61,426 bases of DNA from an uncultured Opitutaceae bacterium (lineage in GTDB: Bacteria > Verrucomicrobiota > Verrucomicrobiia > Opitutales > Opitutaceae): positions 1 through 61,426 of the forward strand of contig CAJBES010000065.1 in the NCBI GenBank assembly GCA_903952145.1. The letters run 5' to 3'. The position numbers and the translations under genes were made by a program. Below the pieces are notes generated by a model. The model worked only from the letters and a program-made list of their open reading frames with translations. It did not search any database and was not told the origin of the DNA. The stretch's first letter is position 1, and each line of letters begins with the position of its first letter. Positions 1 to 8,013 of the stretch are shown here, piece by piece.

Positions 1-1
1 G

Positions 2-148
2 GTCGAAGGCGTCGACAAACTCTTCCCTGTCGACGTCTACGTGCCCGGGTGCCCACCACGCCCAGAGGCCTTGATCGAAGGCATCCTCAAACTCGAAGAG
101 AAACTCACCGGCAAACGGCGTTTCCCGGTCGCAAAACCGCAGGAATGA
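2..148 (+). CDS. nuoB: NADH-quinone oxidoreductase subunit B, 3' end only
   Basis: The last 48 codons of NuoB; the 5' part lies before the window. The visible tail contains [19 protein letters not shown], the conserved C-terminal stretch of NuoB/PSST, whose cysteine is one of the ligands of iron-sulfur cluster N2. N2 passes electrons to quinone at the joint of the peripheral and membrane arms. The stop TGA overlaps the nuoC start (ATGA), so the two genes are probably translationally coupled. Reading frame and family are clear; nothing can be said about the N-terminus. Confidence 0.95.
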   Translation, partial: VEGVDKLFPVDVYVPGCPPRPEALIEGILKLEEKLTGKRRFPVAKPQE

Positions 149-687
149 AGCCGACCCTTGAGCAACTCACCGCGCAATTTACTGCGCTCAACGGTCCGGC
201 TCCCGTCGCTCTGGTGCCTACCCAACCTGCCGCGTCTGCGGTTCCGGCCGCGGCGGCAACCGCTTCTGCGCCCGTCGCCGCCGCACCCAAGCCTCCCGTC
301 CAGACGACTGATTTCGCCATCAAGGGCTACGTCTTCGACGCCACCGTCGCGCCGGCCCAGGTCGTCGCCGCCGCCGCCATCATGGAACGGGCCGGCTTCG
401 GCCTCGACGCCGTCACTGGCGTCGACTGGATCGCGCAAAACGAGATGGAGGTCGTCTACGACTTTTTCCACCCGGAGGTGAACTTCCGCGCCGTCTATCG
501 CACCCGCGTGTCGCGCACCACACCCGAGATCCCGACCATCTCCCCCGTTTTTGCCGGCGCCAACTGGCACGAACGCGAGACGCATGAATTCTTCGGCATC
601 CGTTTCCTCGGCCACCCGGACCTGACGCCTTTGCTCCTCCCAGAGGACGCCACTTTCCACCCGCTCCGCAAGGATTACCAGCCGTGA
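145..687 (+). CDS. nuoC: NADH-quinone oxidoreductase subunit C
   Basis: NuoC (30-kDa subunit), 180 residues, part of the complex I connecting module beside NuoD. The start chosen is the ATG overlapping the nuoB stop; an upstream in-frame ATG at 49 would run far into nuoB. The C-terminal half has the family signature: [19 protein letters not shown], then LLLPEDA and PLRKDYQP. Residues about 15-55 form an Ala/Pro/Val-rich low-complexity linker before the globular domain, longer than I expect for a short NuoC. The gene ends in an overlap with the GTG start of nuoD. C and D are separate here, not fused as in E. coli. Confidence 0.95.
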   Translation: MKPTLEQLTAQFTALNGPAPVALVPTQPAASAVPAAAATASAPVAAAPKPPVQTTDFAIKGYVFDATVAPAQVVAAAAIMERAGFGLDAVTGVDWIAQNEMEVVYDFFHPEVNFRAVYRTRVSRTTPEIPTISPVFAGANWHERETHEFFGIRFLGHPDLTPLLLPEDATFHPLRKDYQP

Positions 688-1823
688 ACGTCTCCAAGGA
701 ACTGCTTCCCGCCGGTCCGTCCGGCGAGGCCCCGCAGGAAACGTTCATCCTCAACCTGGGGCCGCAACACCCCGCCACTCACGGCGTATTGCGGATTCGC
801 ACGACGATGGACGGCGAGTGGATCACGCGGGCCGAACCCATCATCGGCTACATCCACCGGATGCATGAAAAGATGGGCGAGAACCGCACATGGGCCAAGT
901 TCCTCCCCAACACGGGCCGCATCGATTATCTCTCGGCGATGCACTATACGCACGCCTTCGTCGGCGCCGTCGAGCGCGCCGCGAAGATCGAGGTGCCGCC
1001 CCGCGCCGAATACGTGCGTGTCATCACATCCGAACTCAACCGGATCGCCAGCCACCTTGTCTGGTGGGGTGCCCTGCTGCTCGACCTCGGCGGCTTCACG
1101 CCGATCCTGTATTCTTTCGAGGACCGCGAACTCATCCTAGACCTGCTCGAGGGGCTTTGCGGCGCCCGGCTGACTTTCTGCTATTACCGGTTCGGCGGCC
1201 TCTGCAACGACGTCGACGCCGAGTTTATCGACGGCACGCGCGCCTTGGTGAAGCACATGCGCCCGCGGCTCGAGATGTATCGCGCGCTCGTCACAGGCAA
1301 CATCATCCTCCGCAAGCGCCTCGAGGGCATCGGGCCGATCACCGCCGAGATGTGCCGCAAATACGGCGCCACCGGACCGGTCATCCGCGGTGCCGGCGTC
1401 GCCTACGACGTGCGTACGGTCGAGCCCTACTCGGTTTACCCGCAGTTCGATTTCAAGATTCCGACCTATCCCGAGGCCGACTCCATGGCGCGCTACCACG
1501 TGCGCATGGACGAAATGGAGCAGAGCCTGCGCATCATCGAGCAGGCGCTCGACCAGCTCCCCGACGGTCCGGTCATGGGCAAGGTACCGCGTGTGCTCAA
1601 GCTTCCGGTGGGCGACACGACCTACGCCGTCGAAGCCGCCCGTGGCCGCTTCATGGTACGCATCGTCAGCGACGGCAAGGACACGCCTTACCGCCTCAAA
1701 CTCCGCACCCCCTGCTTCTCCAACCTCAGCCTCTTCGAGGAGGCGAGCAAAGGCATGATGCTCCCCGATGCACTCGCCATGTTGGGCAGCCTCGACCTTG
1801 TGATTCCGGACATCGACCGATGA
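684..1823 (+). CDS. nuoD: NADH-quinone oxidoreductase subunit D
   Basis: NuoD (49-kDa subunit), 379 residues, which together with NuoB and NuoH shapes the quinone site. The start is a GTG at 684 overlapping the nuoC stop. The N-terminal motif NLGPQHPATHGVLR carries the conserved quinone-site histidines, and the protein remains alignable to the C-terminal DLVIPDIDR. Its stop overlaps the ATG of nuoH, so the next gene is nuoH rather than nuoE/F/G. That order matches complexes lacking or separately encoding the NADH-oxidising module. Family assignment is certain; the electron donor of the complex is not shown by this gene. Confidence 0.96.
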   Translation: MNVSKELLPAGPSGEAPQETFILNLGPQHPATHGVLRIRTTMDGEWITRAEPIIGYIHRMHEKMGENRTWAKFLPNTGRIDYLSAMHYTHAFVGAVERAAKIEVPPRAEYVRVITSELNRIASHLVWWGALLLDLGGFTPILYSFEDRELILDLLEGLCGARLTFCYYRFGGLCNDVDAEFIDGTRALVKHMRPRLEMYRALVTGNIILRKRLEGIGPITAEMCRKYGATGPVIRGAGVAYDVRTVEPYSVYPQFDFKIPTYPEADSMARYHVRMDEMEQSLRIIEQALDQLPDGPVMGKVPRVLKLPVGDTTYAVEAARGRFMVRIVSDGKDTPYRLKLRTPCFSNLSLFEEASKGMMLPDALAMLGSLDLVIPDIDR

Positions 1824-2914
1824 GCGCCATTCTAGACTTTCTCCTTGGGCTGGCCTGGCCGTGGACGCGGCTGCTGCTCTTCCTCGTGGGCATCTGCGCC
1901 TTCGTCGGCCTCAACGCCGCCTACCTGGTGCTGGCCGAACGCAAAGGCGCGGCCCGTTTCCAGCGCCGCCCCGGCCCCAACGAGGCCGGCTACGCCGGCT
2001 GGATGCAGCCCTTCGCCGACGGCCTCAAGCTCCTCTCCAAGCAGGTCCTGATCCCGCCGGGCACCGACGCCCTGCTCTACTGCGTGGCGCCACTCATGGT
2101 CATGGCGCCGCCGCTGATGTGCCTCGCCGTGGTGCCGTTCGGTGAAAGCCTCGTCGCCCGCAACCTCGACTACGGGCTGCTCTTCGTCTTCTCGTTTGGT
2201 TCGATCAATGTCATGGCCCTCATGCTCGGCGGCTGGGCTTCGCGCAACAAATTCTCCGTCATCTCCTCCGCCCGCGTCGTCTCCCAGAATGTTGCCTACG
2301 AGATCCCGATGCTGCTCGTCGTGATCACGCTGCTCATGGTCGCGGGCACGCTCGACCTCAACGAGGTCATCCGGCAGCAGACGGGCGGTTTCTGGCAGTG
2401 GAACATCCTGCGTGGCATTTGGGATTTTCGCGCCGGTCACATCGGCGCCAACTTCCTCATGCCGGTTACGTTCATCATCTTCTACACCTGCATGCTGGCC
2501 GAGACCAACCGCGCGCCCTTCGATATGGCCGAGGCCGAGAGTGAACTCGTCGCTGGCGCCTTCACCGAATACGGCGGCATGGGCTTCGGCGTCTTCTTTA
2601 TGGCCGAATACGCCAACATCGTCCTCGGCTGCAGCCTCGCCACCATCCTCTTCCTCGGCGGCTGGCAGAGCCCGTTCCCCCCGGTCTCCTTCCTGGCCTA
2701 TTTCTCCGGTCCGCTGTGGGGCCCGATCTGGTTCCTCGCCAAGATGTATTGCCTCGTCTTCTCCGTGATCTGGGTCCGTTGGACGTTTCCCCGCACCCAG
2801 TTCTACAACCTCCTCAACCTTTCTTGGAAGATCCTCATTCCCATCTCGCTGTTCACGCTCCTGCTGACCGGCGCGCTGATGAAACTCCCGCTGGTTTGGC
2901 GCCATCTCTTCTGA
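1820..2914 (+). CDS. nuoH: NADH-quinone oxidoreductase subunit H
   Basis: NuoH (ND1), 364 residues, the membrane subunit that docks the peripheral arm and forms the quinone tunnel. The ATG overlaps the nuoD stop. About eight hydrophobic helices are visible. The acidic loop so typical of NuoH is present as ETNRAPFDMAEAESELVAG followed by TEYGGMGFGVFFMAEY. The N-terminal part has the conserved LAERKGAARFQRRPGPN stretch. A longer overlapping frame beginning inside nuoD reads through into this gene but is an artefact of the overlap. It is followed four bases later by nuoI. Confidence 0.96.
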   Translation: MSAILDFLLGLAWPWTRLLLFLVGICAFVGLNAAYLVLAERKGAARFQRRPGPNEAGYAGWMQPFADGLKLLSKQVLIPPGTDALLYCVAPLMVMAPPLMCLAVVPFGESLVARNLDYGLLFVFSFGSINVMALMLGGWASRNKFSVISSARVVSQNVAYEIPMLLVVITLLMVAGTLDLNEVIRQQTGGFWQWNILRGIWDFRAGHIGANFLMPVTFIIFYTCMLAETNRAPFDMAEAESELVAGAFTEYGGMGFGVFFMAEYANIVLGCSLATILFLGGWQSPFPPVSFLAYFSGPLWGPIWFLAKMYCLVFSVIWVRWTFPRTQFYNLLNLSWKILIPISLFTLLLTGALMKLPLVWRHLF

Positions 2915-2918
2915 ACCC

Positions 2919-3509
2919 ATGAGCATGAAAAACGCAGTTCGTGACGTCTTCGGCGGCTTCTGGAGCCTGCTGGTCGGCCTGCGCATCACACTCGGCCAGT
3001 TCTTCAAGCCGATCATCACCGTCCAGTATCCGCGCCAGACCGTGAAGATACCGGCGCGCTTCCGCGGCCACATCAAGCTCATCCTTGACCCCGAGTCCGG
3101 CCTGTCTCGCTGCACCGCCTGCAACCTTTGCGCCCGCGCCTGCCCGAGCGACTGCATCGTCGTCGAGGGCGCCAAGAAAGAGGGACAAAAAACCAAGTGG
3201 GTCACCGACTACCACCTCGATTTCACCACGTGCAGCCTCTGCGGCCTGTGCATCGAAGCCTGCCCGTTCGACGCCATCGAGTTTTCCAAGGAATATAACA
3301 CCGTTGCGCGCAGCCGCGACGACTTCAACAACATGGACCTGGTCGCACGGCTCGCGCAGGAACGCGAGGTCTGGGCGCAGAACCGCCCGTCGCAACCGCC
3401 CACTCCGCCCGCCAGCGCCCCGGTCACCGCAGTTGTTGCGGCTGCCCCAGCCGCCAGCGCCGCGCCCGCCGCGCAGCCGCAACCCTTGGAGCAGAAGCTT
3501 ACGCCATGA
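2919..3509 (+). CDS. nuoI: NADH-quinone oxidoreductase subunit I
   Basis: NuoI (TYKY), 196 residues, holding two [4Fe-4S] clusters (N6a, N6b) that carry electrons towards NuoB. Both ferredoxin motifs are intact: CTACNLCARACPSDC near residue 65 and CSLCGLCIEACPFDA near residue 105. After the ferredoxin core the protein ends in an Ala/Pro/Gln-rich tail of about 45 residues, which is not needed for the fold. It resembles in composition the linker near the NuoC N-terminus. The stop overlaps the nuoJ start. Confidence 0.95.
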   Translation: MSMKNAVRDVFGGFWSLLVGLRITLGQFFKPIITVQYPRQTVKIPARFRGHIKLILDPESGLSRCTACNLCARACPSDCIVVEGAKKEGQKTKWVTDYHLDFTTCSLCGLCIEACPFDAIEFSKEYNTVARSRDDFNNMDLVARLAQEREVWAQNRPSQPPTPPASAPVTAVVAAAPAASAAPAAQPQPLEQKLTP

Positions 3510-4045
3510 CCGCCGCCGCATTCCCCTTCACCGACAACCTCGTTGCAGGGGTTTTCATCCTCGCCGTGACCACCACGGTCGCCGGCGCGCTCATCGCCGC
3601 ACTCAGCACCCGCATCATCCGCGGCGTCGCCGGTCTGATGGTCTGCTGCCTCGGCCTCGCGGGCCTCTACTATTTCCTCCGGAGTCCATTCCTCGCGCTG
3701 ATGGAGATCCTTATCTACGTCGGCGCCGTCTGTGTGACCATTATTTTCGGCGTCATGCTGTCCGAGCCCGACGAGCCGGCCAAGACGGAGAAACCTGTTC
3801 ACGCGATCCTCTGGGGCGGTGCTTCGCTGCTGGTGAGCCTGATGATTTTCTGGGGCGTGTCGCGGCTGAGTCTGCACGGCGCCTGGACGGCACCGGCAGC
3901 CCGCGTGACCGACGGTTCAATCAAGGCCATCGGCGTCTCCCTTCTCACCTCCTACAGCATGGCCTTTGAACTCATCTCGCTCGTGCTCTTGGTGGCGATC
4001 CTCGGGGCACTTGTCATTGCCCGCATGGGAAGGACTAAAGCATGA
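3506..4045 (+). CDS. nuoJ: NADH-quinone oxidoreductase subunit J
   Basis: NuoJ (ND6), 179 residues, five hydrophobic helices, part of the membrane-arm elbow between NuoH and NuoK. The stretch MEILIYVGAVCVTIIFGVML matches the conserved third helix with its pi-bulge region. Start overlaps nuoI and the stop overlaps nuoK, so the I-J-K block is tightly coupled. Length and position in the operon agree with the family. Confidence 0.93.
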   Translation: MTAAAFPFTDNLVAGVFILAVTTTVAGALIAALSTRIIRGVAGLMVCCLGLAGLYYFLRSPFLALMEILIYVGAVCVTIIFGVMLSEPDEPAKTEKPVHAILWGGASLLVSLMIFWGVSRLSLHGAWTAPAARVTDGSIKAIGVSLLTSYSMAFELISLVLLVAILGALVIARMGRTKA

Positions 4046-4368
4046 ATCTCTCGCACCTCCACGAACAGCCCGGGATTTACCTGGTGGTGGCAGCCTTTCT
4101 GCTCGCCGCCGGCATCTACGGCCTGATCCGGCGGCGGACGCTCATCGGTATGCTGATCGCCGGCGAGTTGATCTTCGCGGCCGCCTCGCTGAACATCATG
4201 ACCCTGAACCGTTTCATGGCGCCCGATCCGGTCGTGGGACAGGTTTTTGTGCTCTTCATCATGGGGCTCGCGGCCGCTGAGGTGGCCATCGCCCTAAGCA
4301 TCATCATCGCGGTCTACCGCAACTACCGTTCAATTTATTCCAAAGACCTTTCGGAGATGAAGGGCTGA
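4042..4368 (+). CDS. nuoK: NADH-quinone oxidoreductase subunit K
   Basis: NuoK (ND4L), 108 residues, three membrane helices. The two conserved membrane glutamates used in proton translocation can be seen: AGELIFAAASLNIM in helix 2 and AAAEVAIALSIIIAVYRN in helix 3. The start overlaps the nuoJ stop. The next gene begins three bases after the stop and is an antiporter-like subunit. Confidence 0.95.
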   Translation: MNLSHLHEQPGIYLVVAAFLLAAGIYGLIRRRTLIGMLIAGELIFAAASLNIMTLNRFMAPDPVVGQVFVLFIMGLAAAEVAIALSIIIAVYRNYRSIYSKDLSEMKG

Positions 4369-4371
4369 TTT

Positions 4372-5880
4372 ATGGACGCGCCGCAAGACATCCGCCTGCT
4401 TCTTTCCGTGCTCATCCCGCTCGTGGGGGCGGGCCTGGTCATGGCGACCGGCCGGAAGCCCAACCTGCGCGAGGCTTGCTCTCTCGCCGCGGCAGTCGGG
4501 CTGTTCGGCACCGTCGCCGCGCTGATCCCCGCCGTGCTCGCCGGCGAGATTCCGCGCTTCACGCTTTTCGAACTGCTGCCAGGCCTGAGCTTCACGCTGC
4601 GCGCCGATGCACTCTCGATGATCTTTGCGGTGGTGGCCTCGTTTCTCTGGGTCCTCACGGTTTTCTATTCGGCGGGTTACATGCGCAGCCTTGAGGAACA
4701 CGCGCAGACGCGGTTCAACACCTGTTTCGCCCTCGCGCTCTTCGGCGCGATTGGCTGCGCCTTTTCCGACAATTTGCTGACGCTCTATCTGTTCTACGAG
4801 ATCGTGAGCATCGGCACCTACCCACTCGTCGCCCACCACCAGGACAAGGAAGGCTACGAGGGCGGTCGGAAATACCTCACCTACCTGACCACCGCCGCGA
4901 AGGGGCTCATCCTCCCGGCGATGGTGCTGATCTACGTCCTCTCCGGCACGCTTGATTTTGCGACCAACATGCATACCGGCATCCTGCCCGCCGGCGTGCA
5001 CAACGGAGTAATCGTTGCCCTCTACATCTGCTGCATCCTCGGTTTTGCCAAGAATGGCGTGATGCCGCTGCACAACTGGTTGCCCAGCGCCATGGTCGCA
5101 CCGACCCCGGTCAGCGCGCTGCTCCATGCGGTTGCCGTCGTTAAGGTCGGCGTGTTCTCCACGGTCCGGGTAATGCTCCACGTTTTTGGTGTGGACCTGA
5201 TGGCCAGCCATAACCTCGGTCTGCCCACGGCCTGGTTTGTTTCCATCACGATCTTGGTCGGCTCCATCGTCGCGCTGAGCAAGGACAACCTGAAGGCGCG
5301 GCTCGCCTATTCCACCGTCAGCCAGCTCTCCTACATCATCCTCGGCGTCGCGTTGCTCACCCCGACGGGCATTGAGGGTGGGCTTTTTCACATTGCCGCC
5401 CACGCCTTCTCCAAGATCACACTGTTCTTTTGCGCCGGCGCAATTTACGTGGTCACGCACAAGAAGAATATCTCGGAACTTGGCGGACTCGGCCGGCAGA
5501 TGCCGTGGACCTTCGCGGCCTTCGCGATCGCCGCGCTGAGCATGATCGGTGCACCGCCGGTCGCCGGGTTCACCTCAAAACTCTTTTTGCTCGTCGGTGC
5601 ACTCGACGCCGGTTCGATCACCATTCTCGCGGTGCTGATTGGCAGTTCCCTGCTCAACGCCGCCTATTTTGCCCCGGTCGTCTACCATGCGTTCTACGGC
5701 AAACCCTCGCCTGCTGCCGCCGATCACGGCCATGCCTCCCCCGCAGGACACGAGGCGCCGCATACTGGCGAAGCACCGCTGACCATGTTGATTCCGCTGT
5801 GTCTGACCGCCGTGATCTCTGTGGTTTTGGGCGTATACCCCGGCTTGATCATGGGCTTTGTGGAAGGAGTGCTGAAATGA
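4372..5880 (+). CDS. Complex I antiporter-like subunit (MrpD/NuoL-like, first copy)
   Basis: A 502-residue, about 14-helix proton-conducting subunit of the NuoL/M/N-MrpA/D superfamily, in the place where nuoL normally stands. Key ionisable residues are kept: Glu in LLTLYLFYEIVSIG (helix 5), Lys in GFAKNGVMPLHNWLPSAM (helix 7) and Lys in VVKVGVF (helix 8). It ends shortly after the helix-14 region with a His-rich loop (GHASPAGHEAPHTGEA). It therefore lacks the C-terminal lateral helix that defines a canonical NuoL. Databases may label such proteins Na+/H+ antiporter subunit D. Its stop overlaps the next small gene, so it belongs to this operon. I am sure of the superfamily, less of the exact orthology. 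Confidence 0.85.
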   Translation: MDAPQDIRLLLSVLIPLVGAGLVMATGRKPNLREACSLAAAVGLFGTVAALIPAVLAGEIPRFTLFELLPGLSFTLRADALSMIFAVVASFLWVLTVFYSAGYMRSLEEHAQTRFNTCFALALFGAIGCAFSDNLLTLYLFYEIVSIGTYPLVAHHQDKEGYEGGRKYLTYLTTAAKGLILPAMVLIYVLSGTLDFATNMHTGILPAGVHNGVIVALYICCILGFAKNGVMPLHNWLPSAMVAPTPVSALLHAVAVVKVGVFSTVRVMLHVFGVDLMASHNLGLPTAWFVSITILVGSIVALSKDNLKARLAYSTVSQLSYIILGVALLTPTGIEGGLFHIAAHAFSKITLFFCAGAIYVVTHKKNISELGGLGRQMPWTFAAFAIAALSMIGAPPVAGFTSKLFLLVGALDAGSITILAVLIGSSLLNAAYFAPVVYHAFYGKPSPAAADHGHASPAGHEAPHTGEAPLTMLIPLCLTAVISVVLGVYPGLIMGFVEGVLK

Positions 5881-6197
5881 AACTCCTCGTCATGATTGAA
5901 ACCCTCCGCCGCAACCTGAAGACGGTTGTGCTCGGCTGCTACGTGGTGCTGACCCTGGTGGTCGTGGCCGATGTCATCCGGATTCTTTTCGCCCACGGTC
6001 ACGAAGTGCCGGCCGGCGAACCGGTGGGCGCAGCGGAACACGCCCCCGGTTTATGGATGTCCCTCTACCACATCGCGGAAAGCTGGCCGGGCTTCTGGGC
6101 TGGATTCGGCCTGCTCGGCTGCCTGGTGCTCGTGCTAGTTTCGAAGTCCTACGGACACGCCGGGGTGACCAAACCGGAGGATTATTACGATGAATGA
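5877..6197 (+). CDS. Small two-helix membrane protein of the complex I operon
   Basis: A 106-residue protein starting at the ATG that overlaps the preceding stop and overlapping the next start by eight bases. It has an N-terminal helix (LKTVVLGCYVVLTLVVVADVI), a polar His-containing loop, a Trp-rich amphipathic segment (SWPGFWAGFG) and a second helix (LLGCLVLVLVSKSYG). It ends with the acidic tail KPEDYYDE. I do not recognise it as any of the 14 standard Nuo subunits. Its position between two antiporter-like subunits, and coupling to both, suggests an accessory subunit or assembly partner. This is inference from position only. Confidence 0.8.
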   Translation: MKLLVMIETLRRNLKTVVLGCYVVLTLVVVADVIRILFAHGHEVPAGEPVGAAEHAPGLWMSLYHIAESWPGFWAGFGLLGCLVLVLVSKSYGHAGVTKPEDYYDE

Positions 6198-8013
6198 CCT
6201 CTGGATTCATCCCTCGCTGATTCTGCTCGGCGGCGCCTTCCTGCTGCCACTGATCCCCAAGGCGTTCAAGCGGTCCTATTTATTGGCCGTGCCCCTGCTG
6301 GTGTTCGCCGACGTGCTGCAAATGCTCGCGTCACCCAACGCCGTTCACGGCGTGGTCCGGTTTCTCAACTGGACGCTCACTTTTGGCCGGGTGGATTCAT
6401 TGAGCCTCGTTTTCGCGGTCATCATGAGCGGCATGTGTTTCATCGGCACGCTCTACGGCCAGCACGTGGAGGAGGACGCCCAACACATCGCCTCATGGGC
6501 TTATGTCTCCGGGTCACTCGGGGCGATTTTCGCCGGCGACCTGCTGACCCTGTTCCTGTTCTGGGAGGTCATGGCGTTTTCTTCGGTGTTCCTCATTTGG
6601 TTTCGCCGGACCCCCGAGTCGATCCGCGCCGGTTTCCGCTATCTGCTGGTGCACGTTGCCGGCGGTCTCTTGCTGCTCACGGGCATCATTCTCTGGATCC
6701 ACCAAAAGGGCACGAATCATATCTCCTTTGAGTCCTTCGGCGCGGAAGCCTACTCCGCGCCCGGCCTGTTCATCCTGGCCGGCATCATCCTCAACGCTGC
6801 CGTGCCACCCCTGCACGCCTGGCTGCCCGACGCCTACCCGGCCGGCACGTTCAACGGCTCTGTTTTCCTCAGTGCTTTCACCACGAAGACCGCCGTCTAC
6901 GCCCTCTGCCGCGGTTTTGCGGGCATGGAACTGCTCGTCTGGTTGGGCACGATCATGGCGCTCTACGGCGTCATCTACGCGATCATCGAAAATGACATTC
7001 GCCGGCTCTTTGCCTACCACATCATCAGTCAGGTCGGCTATATGGTGGCTGGAGCCGGCATCGGCACCGCGCTGGCCATCAACGGTGTCTGCGCCCACGC
7101 CTTTGCCCACATTCTTTACAAAGGACTTCTTTTCATGGGTGGCGGGGCGGTGCTGCATATGACCGGTGAGACGCGGATGTCCGAGCTCGGTGGTCTCTAC
7201 AAGAAGATGCCATGGACCTTCCTGCTCACCCTCATCGGCGGCTTGTCGATCTCCGCGTTTCCGCTCTTCAGCGGTTTTGTCAGCAAGTCGATGATCGTGT
7301 CGGCGGCATTCGCGGAAAATTGGACCCCCGCCGGCTTCCTGCTGACCCTCGCGGCGATCGGCACCTTCTACTGCAACGGCCTCAAGGTTCCGTATTTCGT
7401 TTGGTTCGGAAAAGACAACTGCCGGCCCGAAGTGCGCGCCCTCGCCAAGGACCCACCGTGGAACATGCTCGCGGCCATGGGCCTGGCTGCCACCCTCTGC
7501 ATCTTCCTCGGCTGCTACACACCCGCGCTCTACCGCCTGCTCCCGGACCAGATTTCGGCTTCCGCTTACCATCCCTATAGCGCCGGCCACATCTCCGAGA
7601 GCCTGCAGGTGCTGCTCTTCACCGCGCTCGGATTCTTCCTGTTGGTCAAGCTCCGCAAGATCCAGCCGCACCGCGGCACCAATGTCGACCTCGACTGGTT
7701 TTACCGCAAAGTCGGGACCCTCTTCCTCTGGCTGGCCAGGAAACCCGTCCAGACTTTGGACAACGCCGTCGGCGAGACTTACCTTGCGGCAGGTCTGCTG
7801 CCGTTGATGAAGATTTCACGTTTCTCCGGGATCTTCGACAACCGCGTCATTGATGCCACGGTTGACGGCATCGCGACCACGGTCCGCAACCTCGGCGGCC
7901 GCTTGCGCGGCGCCCAGCGCGGCGCGGTGCAGGAAAATCTTACCGTGGTATTCGCGGTCACCGCAGTCCTTATCTTCATCTCCCTGTTTGTCTTCAACGG
8001 CTTCGCGCGATGA
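6190..8013 (+). CDS. Complex I antiporter-like subunit with NuoL-type C-terminal extension (second copy)
   Basis: A 607-residue member of the same antiporter-like superfamily. The core is MrpD-like: Glu in LLTLFLFWEVMAFSSVFLIW (helix 5) and Lys in SAFTTKTAVYAL (helix 8). The helix-7 segment reads IILNAAVPPLHAWLPDAY, with Asn where a Lys usually stands. After the core, about 110 residues form an amphipathic segment (DLDWFYRKVGTLFLWLARK, then VIDATVDGIATTVRNLGG and RLRGAQRGAVQENLTVV) and a last membrane helix. This resembles the lateral-helix tail of NuoL, so it is the best candidate for the distal, strut-bearing subunit. The start overlaps the small gene and the stop overlaps nuoM. Confidence 0.85.
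   Translation: MNDLWIHPSLILLGGAFLLPLIPKAFKRSYLLAVPLLVFADVLQMLASPNAVHGVVRFLNWTLTFGRVDSLSLVFAVIMSGMCFIGTLYGQHVEEDAQHIASWAYVSGSLGAIFAGDLLTLFLFWEVMAFSSVFLIWFRRTPESIRAGFRYLLVHVAGGLLLLTGIILWIHQKGTNHISFESFGAEAYSAPGLFILAGIILNAAVPPLHAWLPDAYPAGTFNGSVFLSAFTTKTAVYALCRGFAGMELLVWLGTIMALYGVIYAIIENDIRRLFAYHIISQVGYMVAGAGIGTALAINGVCAHAFAHILYKGLLFMGGGAVLHMTGETRMSELGGLYKKMPWTFLLTLIGGLSISAFPLFSGFVSKSMIVSAAFAENWTPAGFLLTLAAIGTFYCNGLKVPYFVWFGKDNCRPEVRALAKDPPWNMLAAMGLAATLCIFLGCYTPALYRLLPDQISASAYHPYSAGHISESLQVLLFTALGFFLLVKLRKIQPHRGTNVDLDWFYRKVGTLFLWLARKPVQTLDNAVGETYLAAGLLPLMKISRFSGIFDNRVIDATVDGIATTVRNLGGRLRGAQRGAVQENLTVVFAVTAVLIFISLFVFNGFAR

Noticed and set aside
890-2914. A 674-codon frame that starts inside nuoD and continues through nuoH
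   Set aside because: The first 310 codons are an out-of-frame reading of nuoD with Arg/Pro-rich, low-complexity product; only the nuoH part from 1820 is real.
1832-3205. Long - strand frame opposite nuoH and nuoI
   Set aside because: Product is Glu/Asp/Gly/His-rich as expected for the antisense of GC-rich membrane-protein codons; no family resemblance. Similar antisense frames opposite nuoM, nuoN, pst, ClC and GH2 genes were dropped for the same reason.
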